64,000 nt of DNA from Hormiphora californensis (lineage: Eukaryota; Ctenophora; Tentaculata; Cydippida; Pleurobrachiidae): positions 5,499,356 to 5,563,355 of the forward strand of contig CM035359.1 of assembly GCA_020137815.1 (NCBI GenBank), read 5' to 3'. Positions 54,655 through 64,000 of this stretch are shown here, in pieces. The first letter of the stretch is position 1. Each line of letters begins with the position of its first letter. The notes beneath the pieces are model-generated. The model was not told the origin of the DNA, did not search any database, and worked only from the letters and a program-made list of their open reading frames with translations. The position numbers were made by a program, and so were the translations under genes.

Positions 54655-55290
54655 TTACTTACTTGGTTCAAGCCGTGTGTAAACCATCACCTCCGCGACA
54701 TTTAAGACTATCCTGTTGTACCCCTCATCAACAGACTGCTCAATTACATTATCATAGAGGAAGACTGCCAGAGTTTTCTCTGCGGTAACTGGACAGGGTA
54801 CCGTGTAGGTCTGATCTTCAAGAGATGTTCCATTAGGGTTAACCGAGTTGATAGTGCTACAGGTGGTGTTAATTGTAGCACCAATTAGAGATACTTTAGT
54901 ACCCAGCAGACGATCTCTTACGACCTTTTCAACACCCAGTCTGAAACAACAGTCAACAAATTATCAAACTAAATATTACATTCTTATGTATGGCTTTAGT
55001 TAACCTGTGGATCTTCTGAGCTCTAAGTTATAAAACAAAGAATGCCAATTCTACAGTAATTTCCATAATAGATTATAGGCAAATCTAACAAATAATTTTA
55101 CCTATTAATGATTACCACACTTCCAACTGAAGCGGGTTCCTCCAATGTTAGTTTTAGCCACTGATCTGTCCCGGTGTCGGCAGAAGCGTAAAAGCTTGTT
55201 GTTTTGCCGTCTACAGCTTTTTCAGGTCCAAATTCTTCTTCATTATTGTTGTTGACTGTACTACCAGTAGCGCTATCAACTTCTATTTGG
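54655..55290 (-). pseudogene. F5/8C copy D, lacking its signal-peptide end
   Basis: Exon 2 (54655-54940) is open and normal. Exon 1 (55102 to ~55290) matches the family up to the region of IEVDSATG and is then fused to gaatgattttggtgaggtcatgatg, which is 3'-flank sequence of another copy. The start codon and signal peptide are missing, so this copy is truncated by unequal recombination. Confidence 0.75.
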
Positions 55291-55574
55291 TGAATGATTT
55301 TGGTGAGGTCATGATGAGAGAGATGGGTGCCGGGTGGAATTTGTTTGTGAGTTACTATGTATTATCAGTTTATTGGGAGCTATTTATTTGGTTGGCAGTA
55401 ATTTTATGTGTTAAAGTGAGAGTGGACAGTGTATACAACCTCCAACAAACTTGTCCAATTCTGATTCTGTCCACTCTCACTTTAAGGACCAAACTACACC
55501 AATTTTCATTCCTATCCTTAGGTTTGTAATTCTGCCTTCTTGTCATCACGTTGTCCTATGACAATAATGTTTAC

Positions 55575-55627
55575 TTGGTGACGCAGCGCGCCAAAACGAA
55601 GACCGCATGCGGTGACGGCGCCACCAA
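55575..55627. mobile_element. 53-bp MITE with TTGGTGACGC ends
   Basis: ttggtgacgcagcgcgcc and ggtgacggcgccaccaa are the ends of the family seen at 5612-5715. The flanks aatgtttac and aatgtttaa are a 9-bp duplication with one mismatch. It lies just downstream of F5/8C copy E exon 2. Confidence 0.75.
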
Positions 55628-55639
55628 AATGTTTAATGT

Positions 55640-56340
55640 TTACTTACTTGCTTCAGGCCGCGTGTAAACCATCACCTCCGCTACATTTAAGAACATCTTG
55701 TTTTGCCCCTTATCATCAGACTCCTCCATTACATCATCATAGAGGAGGACTGCCAGAGTTTTCTCTGCGGTAACTGGACAGGGTACCGTGTAGGTCTGAT
55801 CTTCAAGAGATGTTCCATTAGGGTTGACAGAGTTGATAGTGCTGCAGGTGGTGTTGGTTGTAGCACCAATTAGAGATACTTTAGTACCCAGCAGACGATC
55901 TCTTACGATAATGTTATCAAGCAGTCTGAAACAACAGTCAACAAATTATCAAACTACATATTACATTCTTATGGATGGCTTTAGTTAACATGTGGATCTT
56001 CTGAGCTCTAAATTATAAAACAAAGAATGCCAATTCTACAGTAATTTCCATAATACATTATAGGCAAATTTAACAAATAATTTAACCTGTTAATGATGAC
56101 CACACTTCCAACTGAAGCTGGTTCCTTTAATGTTAGTTTTAGCCACTGATCTGGCTGACTTTCGGCGGAAGAGTAGAAGCTTGTTGTTTTACCGTCTACA
56201 GCTTTTTCAGGTCCATATAATTGATCTTTATTTTGGAAGACTGTCCTACTAGTTGCGCTATCAACTTCAATTTGTTCAACAGCTGTTGTTCCAGTGAGTA
56301 TCGTTCCGAGAATAAACAGAAGGCAAAGTCGACTAGTCAT
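55640..56340 (-). CDS. Secreted F5/8C protein, copy E, intact
   Basis: Exon 1 (56087-56340) and exon 2 (55640-55925) join in phase 2, giving 179 aa, the same length as copy A. The signal peptide is MTSRLCLLFILGT. Compared with copy A it has several changes in the exposed middle part (QNKDQLYGPEKAVDGKTT, SAESQPDQWLKL) and in LDNIIVRDRLLGTKV, so it is an older duplicate. The ending is PEASK. Confidence 0.72.
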
Positions 56341-57821
56341 CACACAGCCTAGAAGATATATTTTAAAATATATGGGGTAAAACGTCTCGAAATTGTGCCA
56401 AAAAGTGCAATGTTTTTGGAAGTATAGTACATAGTAACAAATCCCTCTAAAGCAATCTAAAGTGCGTCAATTAGGGCGGGTCTTCTTTCTGAAAAAATGC
56501 TTTAAACTCCTGATAAATCGAAAAAATAAGGTAGAAGAAAAGTTTTAGGTATCTTGTCAACCTTTAGAAATACTATTTCAAACAATTTTTCTGACTCGTA
56601 CTAAAACAAAATCCAAATATTTCACACATTATAAGACATTAAACAATATATTTGTATTATAATTTGGAAATGTCGCTAGTAACCGTTTGTGCACGTGCAA
56701 ACGGAAGAGGTTGTTAAGTGCGGGTCGGTTGATACTGCACGTGCAGATGGGTACAGCAGAAGGGCAGTGCTGCTGGGCAGGGGGAGTGGGTATTTGAGAG
56801 AACTAGCGCTGTAAATCAACGGGATTTTTAGTAATCTATACGGGTTATCCCATTAGAGCCCGTAATTCAAGTTTTCGATGAAGTTTTCTGAAATTTTAGT
56901 ATGTTGGTCCTACCCACCAATCTAGCTCATACTGAAAAGCAGAAGTCTCTAGCTTAAAGTGAGAGTGGACCGAATCAGAATTGGACAAGTTTGTTGTAGG
57001 TAGTAGAGATTAGCTTTCTGAGCATTTTGCGTTTTTGCCGCTCAAAATCGACCCAACCATCAGAGATATTTTGTTATGTTGGGAGAATTCCTGCTGGATC
57101 AATATTTATCAAACAGGATAGAAACAATCCTTTTACTAACACATTCTTTAAATTTTAATATGCTAGCTTGCATTGCCCTGCTTCTGTGCATGGACACGGG
57201 GGGGGGGGGGGGGGGGGGGGCATCCATGCCCCTAAATGCCCCTAACTGTACCAGGAGAAAAAAAACCACCCCACCCCCCTTGATTATGACAGTTAGGGGT
57301 CCTCCTCTAACTGTCTCACAACCCAAATTTTGGGACCCTATTTTCCGAAAAATCCCACATTTTTGACGTTTTGGGGAACATATATCTGTCACAGACACCC
57401 AAAAGTTGGGACCCACACCTATTTTTCCAGAAAATTTCAAATTTTTAACAGTTAGGGGTTCTCCTCTAACTGTCTCCTTACCCAAATTTTTGGACCTACC
57501 CCCAAAAAAAGTGTGTGTGGAACCCCAAATTGTCGGTGTGATGCCTGACAAAAATCATAGCGCACAAAAATTGGTCACTGTGGTGCCTTCAGGACCCAAA
57601 ATTGCCAAATTTTGACCCAAATTTCCAAAATTTTAACAGTTAGAGGAAAATCCTAACTTTAATCAATTTTAGCAGAAATGCTTGCCTCCGGGCCCCCGAA
57701 TCACAGCCTGGGGCATTGATATTAGTTAGGGCAATACTAGGGTCTGTACTGTAGTTGGGGGTGACAACTGCAACAAATCTCTAGAGCGAGGTGGGGGGCT
57801 CACTATAGCTTACCCCAACTA
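56341..57821. other. Flanking repeats upstream of F5/8C copy E
   Basis: 56833-57180 (gtaatctatacgggttatcc onward) is duplicated at 59650-60005. A G run at 57199-57220 is followed by repeated stretches of the type acagttaggggtcctcctctaactgtc with c/a-rich words. From 57720 the 5' flank shared with copy A begins. No coding evidence is seen. Confidence 0.6.
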
Positions 57822-58049
57822 AAGTACTCCCCAAACTACTATGTCCCTCACTCGGGTTTTGTGAAATTTCCCACGGTCATAAATCCACTCCCTGATGAGA
57901 TAAAGACTTGAAATTTGTTTTGTAGGAAGAACTCGACATGATCTCCTCACAAAACAAATTTCAAGTCTCTATCTCATCAGGGAGTGGAGCTATGGCTGTC
58001 TAAAATCCGGTCGCGCGCAGCAAGGGACATAATAGTTTGGGAGGACCTT
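57822..58049. mobile_element. 228-bp Tc1/mariner-type MITE with TA duplication and an empty site nearby
   Basis: The ends aagtactccccaaactactatg and the complement of cataatagtttgggaggacctt are inverted repeats. A second inner pair (tccactccctgatgagat / atctcatcagggagtgga) makes a nested hairpin. TA flanks both sides. The paralogous flank at ~51300-51320 reads ccccaactaatatattcaatg without the element, which is the pre-insertion state and fixes the boundaries. Confidence 0.88.
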
Positions 58050-58960
58050 TAATATATTCAATGTCAGATCATTACGAAGCAGAGAGGAGAGAGAAAAAAA
58101 TTCTTCCTAAGTATAGCCTCCTAACAATTCTTGCGCTAGCCCATTAGAAAGAGAGCTTGGAGAGAGATGACTCTTACTCTTAGCCCCCTAACTGACCGCT
58201 TTGAATAGCAGAGGGAGAGAGAAAAAGCTCGGAGAGAGATGACTCTTACTCTAACTCTTACCCTTTTTCTTAGCCCCCTAACTGACCGCTTTAAATAGCA
58301 GAGGGAGAGCTTGGAGACTGGAGAGAGATAACTCTTACTTTATAGCCCCCTAACAGCTTATGGCAGAGGGAGAGACAAAGAGTTTGGAGAATGGAGAGAG
58401 AAGCAACTTTTACTTTTAATAGCCCCCTAACCGCTCTAGCCACTCTTGCTCTAACCCCCCCCCCCCTCTACAGAAATCATATTCTTGTATAAACTAGAAA
58501 ACAACAAAAGATGGCTGAACCACTCTGTAGGTTTTTCTTGTTTATTCATAAGATTCAATGCGATCGCAACTCAGTGATGCTGTCTAAATTAAACCCATAA
58601 GCACAAGTCACAAGTGACAAGTCTGAGAGCAGAGAGGGAAAGATAGCGTGCTAGATCATCTCTATTTAGTGGGAGAGCATCATTTTAGACTGCACATAGC
58701 CTAGAGCACCAATTACTGAATTACCAATGTCAATTGGATCTCATCTGCTGTCAGACAAGGTACATTTAGCGTGATAGTTGGTGCTATGTGAATCATCAGC
58801 TGATGACTCTTATGTGATAAATGTGAGAGGATAGAAATGGGAGACATTTTATTACTACAAAATACAGAATACAGCTGATTAGGTGGTCCCTTATATGAGA
58901 AGAGGCATGTAAGCTAAATATTGTTTCGAGTTGCGGTTAGAATCAGGACGATGGTCCTGG
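58050..58960. repeat. Remainder of the duplicated F5/8C 5' flank
   Basis: It matches 51311-51790 with additional tandem copies of the agcccccta-actgacc...gagagagatgactctta block (58130-58440). It ends with the shared ggtggtcccttatatgagaag. Non-coding. Confidence 0.65.
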
Positions 58961-58992
58961 GAAACAACCAACTGACTCTAAAAGTTAAGAAA

Positions 58993-59590
58993 TGGCCGAC
59001 ACTAACAATTTTTTTGTTAGTGTTTTTTGTTAGTGAGGGAGAGACGTTCTTGAGACTTTTTTGAGGGAGAATCTGACAATTCAGCGGGAACACCCAGCTC
59101 TGAATGATTGCCAGACGAATGGTTTCGTGTTCTGATTGGTTCTGATTGGCTCATGTCACAGCCGCTAAACCCAGAGTATGATCCCATCCGATGTCAGATT
59201 TCAGAGGTGGTGCAACCACTAATTGCTAGAAACAGTTCTGATTAGGATTCGAGTGTCAAGTGTCGGGCTATAAATGTGTGTCACTATGAACAGTTTATTT
59301 CTTTCACTGATGAGGGCTATTTTACGCCGAAACGTCTGTTTTGCTATTGAAATTTGTTCACCTTTGTAACATCCCGAGTCTTCTATGCCTGACCAAACTT
59401 CGAACCACGTGAGATCAATACAGGGATCATCCCCTCAACATCACTAACAAAAAATTGTTAGTGTTTTCACTAACAAATTTCACTAACAAAAAAATTGTTA
59501 GTGTTTTCACTAACAAATTTCACTAACAAAAATTTTGTGAGTGTTTTCACTAACAATTTTCACTGACAAAAATTTTGTTAGTGTTTCTAT
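58993..59590. repeat. Segment bounded by cactaacaa palindromes
   Basis: cactaacaatttttttgttagtg opens the stretch, and four or so tandem copies of cactaacaaaaattgttagtgttttcac close it (59448-59585). The ~450 bp between them are single-copy in this window and contain the hammerhead-like core at ~59309. It may be a composite foldback element. Confidence 0.55.
59309..59339 (+). ncRNA. Hammerhead-like core, uncertain
   Basis: ctgatgagggctattttacgccgaaacgtc contains CUGAUGA, a possible short stem II (GGC/GCC around UAUUUUA), GAAAC and a GUC triplet in hammerhead order. Stem III would have no loop, and stem I pairs for only ~2 bp (CA/UG). It is either a decayed or dimer-acting ribozyme from a retroelement or a chance match. 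Confidence 0.35.
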
Positions 59591-60005
59591 TGGGAAGGGG
59601 GTGATGTTTATAGACTTCAGGGACGCCTATTTGGCATGTAAGACGATACGAGTAATCTATACGGGTTATCCCATTAGAGCCCGTAATTCAAGTTTTCGTG
59701 ATGAGTTTTTCTGAAATTTTAGTATGTTGGTCCTACCCCACCAATCTAGCTCATACTGAAAAGCAGAAGTCTCTAGCTTAAAGTGAGAGTGGACCCATCA
59801 GAATTGGACAAGTTTGTTGTAGTAGTAGAGATTAGCTTTCTGAGCATTTTGCTTTTTTGCCGCTCAAAATCGACCCAAACCATCAGAGATTTTGTTTATG
59901 TTGGGAAATTCCTGCTGGATCAATATTTATCAAACAGGATAGAAACATCCTTTTACTAACACATTCTTTTAAATTTTAATATGCTAGCTTGCATTGGCCC
60001 TGATA

Positions 60006-61036
60006 CTGCACGTGCAGATGTGTACAGCGGAAGGGCAGTGCTGCTGGGGAAGGGGAGTGGGCATTCAAGTGAACGGGCGCTGTAAATCAACGGGTTTTTC
60101 TAGTCCTTATTATAATAAGCAAATGAACGTCGTAGTGATGATGTAGTATCCACACGTGCAAATGGTGGGGGGTTGCCCTGGGAGGTGGCTTGGGAGGGGT
60201 ATTGGAGATGGGATACTGCACGTGCATGTTATTGGTTGTTTGTTGCGTGTTCCTGTGGGCTGTGTTGTTCCTGTGGTGTTTCGGATCTACTACTGGGGCC
60301 CTCATGCCATGATTGCCAAAGCTTTTCTACCTACGTAGCCCGTTGATTCTCTACACAGCTACAATTCTACGGATCTTTATCACCTGATTCTACATGTTAT
60401 TCAGCGGGATTTCCCTTGATGTTTATCACCAGCGCTCTACCACTCTACCAACCTCCGTATTCTTTACCCCGACATGGACAGACAAAGAGTAAGAGGGGGA
60501 TAGAGACGGGGGGGGGGGGGGGGGGGGTGTTGTAGGACTTAACAATGGGCTTTCTAGTTGTTAATAATTTTGCTACTCCTCCCATTTCGGAAAGTAACGT
60601 TTTCTACCAAGTACATTTTTTACCAAGTTTTCCCAAGAAGGATTTTTCTTTTCTTAAATCTAACGTATCTCTCAATCTCAAGGTGGCGTGCATTAAAGGA
60701 TCTTTATTTAACATGATTCATGAATGAGATCATATTTCTCTGATCTATCTTCCATTCCCCTCATCTCTTTGTCGCCGAAAGGTGTTCCATTAGAGCGCAA
60801 CTTTCACATTCCCTCATTCATATAATTCTTTGTTGTTGATAGGGTGATTGTCCTGAAAGCTTGTACTAATGTTTTATTAAGTTATAAGTTACAGCATTTA
60901 AAAAATTATTCGTAGACCACGTACATAATATGCGATTAGCTTATTCTGAAAAAACAGTTAGCAGAGCTCAGTTAGTGCTACCAGACATAGTGCTAACATT
61001 TACCTGCATCAGACAGGAAGTCACCGCCAGTTACTT

Positions 61037-61091
<55 letters not shown>

Positions 61092-61556
61092 TTTTATCTC
61101 TCTATTTCTATCTCTTTCTCTTCTCACCCATTTTTTCTTACTTTCATACAGTCTTTCTCGGCTCTCTTTCTACGCCCACTCTCAGTTTACTACACATGTG
61201 TTTTACTATTTAACACTCAATGCCTTGTGTAGTTCCTCTATTCAGCCAATTGTTCAAGACAAATTTATCGTAAACGTACTTTATATTTAAGTTCTTAAAG
61301 GTATTGTAATTGCAGAGGTGATGTAGGTTCTAAGATCTCATAATTTTCTCAAATACTTCCGTCTAGCTCTGAACGGCTCTTTGCATGATGTCTTTAGAGC
61401 ACTGCCGAGGGGGTGGGGTCTAGAGAGAGAGATGCATCTCTGCCAGATCATCTCCAATTAGCGTTCTTCTCCGGCCATCCCCACGTGTTGTGTCATTAGA
61501 GCCTGACACTTGTGATACCGTCCTTCTTCTTTGATACTACTATCTTCTTGTATATC

Positions 61557-61591
<35 letters not shown>

Positions 61592-61632
61592 TTCTCTCTC
61601 TCTCTCTTTCTCTCTTTCTTTCTCTCTCTCTC

Positions 61633-61724
<92 letters not shown>

Positions 61725-64000
61725 CTCTCTCTCTCTCTCTCTCTCTCTCCCTCCCTCTCTCCCTTTTGCCTTTCTAGCCTCTCAGCTCTCTGTGTTCTCT
61801 ATCTCTATACTATCTCTATCTCTTACTTTTAACCTTCGTTCTATACCATTACCCAGAGTCTGTGTTAAAACGCTCTATACACTGCATTGAGCTCTTCTTT
61901 TGATTCTCAATGTTCAAGTCTCAATACAGATCTGCTGCCTTATCTCTCAGTAATTGGTCAAGTTCTCCGTCACGTCTTTCAACGTATAACGAATATATAA
62001 ACTTAGCTTCATTCTATTACAGTGGTTTGTTTCACTTAGAAAGATCATTTACCGCAGTTCTGCTCCGTTACACGTACTTTTACTTTTACTGGTTCCCATG
62101 GTAACTTCAGAAACATCGCTTTTTGTTGCTTCTTCTTCATAACTGCCACCGCCCTCTCTATCGATATACTTATTTAAGCAAAACAGTTCCAAATACAATT
62201 TTACAAGTCGAGATATATATACTATGTCAGATGCCCAAGTATATTATACTTTGGCATCTAATATATTATAGTAATAATAGTAATATTCCCAGCTTCATTT
62301 CCAGAGTAGTATGTATTACATAGGTCATATACTGAATGGTCTCATATCGTGATAAACGTGACGTCACAGGATGATTTCCATGCCCCAAATTACACATGCA
62401 GGAATATATAATCCCCCTCTTCCTTTCTTTCTTTTTCTATCTCTCTCTCTCTCTCTCTCTCTCTCATTCTTTTTCTCTCTCTCTCTCTCTAATTTTCTTT
62501 CTTTCTCTTTCTTTCTCATCATATTTCCAGTATTTACCCTTCCCATAGCATACATATTCGAGTTCATCTCCTTATTTCCTGAAGGTCTCCTAATTTCATC
62601 TGCCGTATGGTCCATTTCAAATGTTAAATGTTGATCTCATAGTATATTTGGTAGTTGTTCTCTCCTTCTCCCAGCTCTCATCATTTGTGGATTACATTAC
62701 TCTATTCGAGTACCAACTCAATCAACGATATTGCCCACAATACTGTGCAAACATGATGTGTTCATTTGACGAAACGTGAGATCATGATCATTATGATTAA
62801 TCAGTTTGTGTGCATTATTTTATTATTTGTGCACTCGAGTGAGAGAGTGTACTCTCTTCTTTATATATTCTTTAGGTGACGACTGAAGAGTGATGATGTA
62901 TACATTAACTGTTCATATTCTGATATCACGCATTGTTTTATGGCACTCATATTATAGTAGTCATATAATTGTACTGCCGCATTGTCTGTGGTCATAATGT
63001 TCAGCGAACGTGCGGCCCAGTTCTATATTCTCTAGAAGTCGCTTTTGTTTTTCAGTTGTTTCTTTCACACGTCCCACAACTTCCTGGTCCCTTTTTGCAC
63101 CGCTGCTTTCCACTTATATTGGCGTTTTGCCATGCAAATATATTTTATATTTTATCGGACTTCTCTTCCTCTTGTTCCTATCATGCCTCCATTTGTTCAG
63201 TATGTTCTCTCTTATTCTTTCCTCTCTTCTCTTTCGTATTCTCTCTTCTATTATCTCACTTTCTCCCCTCTTTCCATCCCTTTCCCTCCCCTCTCTCTCT
63301 CTTTCCCTCCTTTCTCTCACATGTCTTTATCTGACCCCCGTCCACAACTAATTCTATTAGTCACGTGGCATGGAAGGATAAATCACGTGTGTCTTATTAC
63401 ACTACTACCCGTTTTATACCGATATATACTGTCCCTTTTGCTCCGACCCTTTTTGTGCCTTGTATCACTGCATATCATGTGTGTGTGCGTGTGTTCAAGT
63501 AAACTGATGTTTAGAATTTTAAATAAATCATGTGACTTGTTCTATGAAACATGACACTACAATACTAAGCTAGAAGTAAAGGTTATTCTTCGCTAGCCTA
63601 AAAGTTGCCAATTCTTATCTTAAGTAGATTGTACCAAGCCTAGTTGTTGTGTCATTTTATAGGCGTCATGTGGGTGTCGGCTGAGTAGTATAATGGTAAC
63701 ATACCCGCTGTTTTGGTGGCGCCGTCACCTCTCTAGAGGCAATTCGTTTTGTGTTGCCCGCCGCAGAATGTTGGTATTGGTGATTGGCTGGCGTCTCGCT
63801 TCTCATGCAGATATATGTGTCCTTGGTAACCATCATACACATGATATTCAGTATATTCTCATTATTTTAACAGCTTCACACATGACATGCTGAAATGTAC
63901 GTCATCGCGGTCACACACAGCATCACCCTTATTAATTCAATTTGTGTTCCGTAAGACAGGAGAGAGAGAGAGAGAGGAGAGGAGAAAAAGAGAGAGGCGG
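60006..64000. other. Right end of the window, no supported gene
   Basis: AT-rich and pyrimidine-rich spacer. 60510-60527 is a G run, and (CT)n tracts lie at 61041-61084, 61562-61760 and 62438-62490. Near 63714-63742 lies an isolated end of the TTGGTGGCGCC MITE family. Short open frames are mostly produced by the (CT)n tracts. The window ends in (GA)n. Confidence 0.55.
61562..61760. repeat. (CT)n microsatellite
   Basis: About 200 bp of nearly pure ct with tttct interruptions at the left. Confidence 0.97.

Noticed and set aside
57076-57615. Gly/Pro-rich frames near the G run
   Set aside because: They lie in repeated, homopolymer-containing flank sequence with no splice or domain support.
63684-63745. 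A tRNA with gtagtataatggtaacata D-arm
   Set aside because: Only the 5' third looks like a tRNA. It runs into the end of the TTGGTGGCGCC MITE, and no anticodon or T arm follows.

Overview
This is eukaryotic, animal DNA. It has GT-AG introns of roughly 80 bp to 5.6 kb, many (GA/CT)n tracts and many short transposon remnants. Recognisable genes include a JARID2-type Polycomb cofactor, CatSper-family sperm channels and ciliary proteins, which together indicate a metazoan. Compact genes, nested genes and a Penelope-like retroelement would suit a marine invertebrate such as a sponge or another early-branching animal, but the sequence alone does not fix the phylum. All spliced models were built by hand from splice sites, reading phase and remembered family sequences; nothing was searched.

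Layout. 1-2.1 kb: the last four exons of an unrecognised basic protein (+). 2.1-7.2 kb: repeats only. 7.2-8.0 kb: an unrecognised 264-aa coiled-coil protein (+). 8.2-16.2 kb: two head-to-tail six-helix channel genes of the CatSper family (+). The last intron of the second holds about 1.6 kb of badly resolved sequence. 16.5-19.7 kb: JARID2-like protein (+). 21.5-26.5 kb: TTC29 (-), with a complete ANKRD45-like gene inside its last intron on the same strand. 26.8-28.6 kb: LRRC69-like gene (-). 29.1-30.6 kb: CFAP157 (-). 30.7-32.8 kb: two non-autonomous transposons. 33.5-43.6 kb: ARCN1 (delta-COP, 13 exons, -). Its 5.6-kb intron carries a truncated Penelope-like element with hammerhead ribozyme motifs and, on the opposite strand, a small secreted Ig-domain gene. 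44.2-46.3 kb: a leucine-rich-repeat gene and two tandem NUDT2-like Nudix hydrolases (-). 46.3-50.1 kb: repeats. 50.1-56.3 kb: a tandem array of secreted F5/8C (discoidin/fucolectin-like) genes (-), two intact and the rest broken. 56.3-64 kb: duplicated flanks, MITEs and simple repeats, with no convincing gene.

Theme. CatSper-like channels, TTC29, ANKRD45, LRRC69 and CFAP157 lie within about 22 kb. TTC29, CFAP157 and CatSper are sperm-flagellum or motile-cilium proteins, so this looks like a flagellar gene neighbourhood interrupted by one chromatin gene. The most notable structures are the nested TTC29/ANKRD45 pair, the Penelope-like element with paired hammerhead motifs, two MITE families with exact 9-bp target duplications, and the F5/8C array with visible birth and decay of copies.
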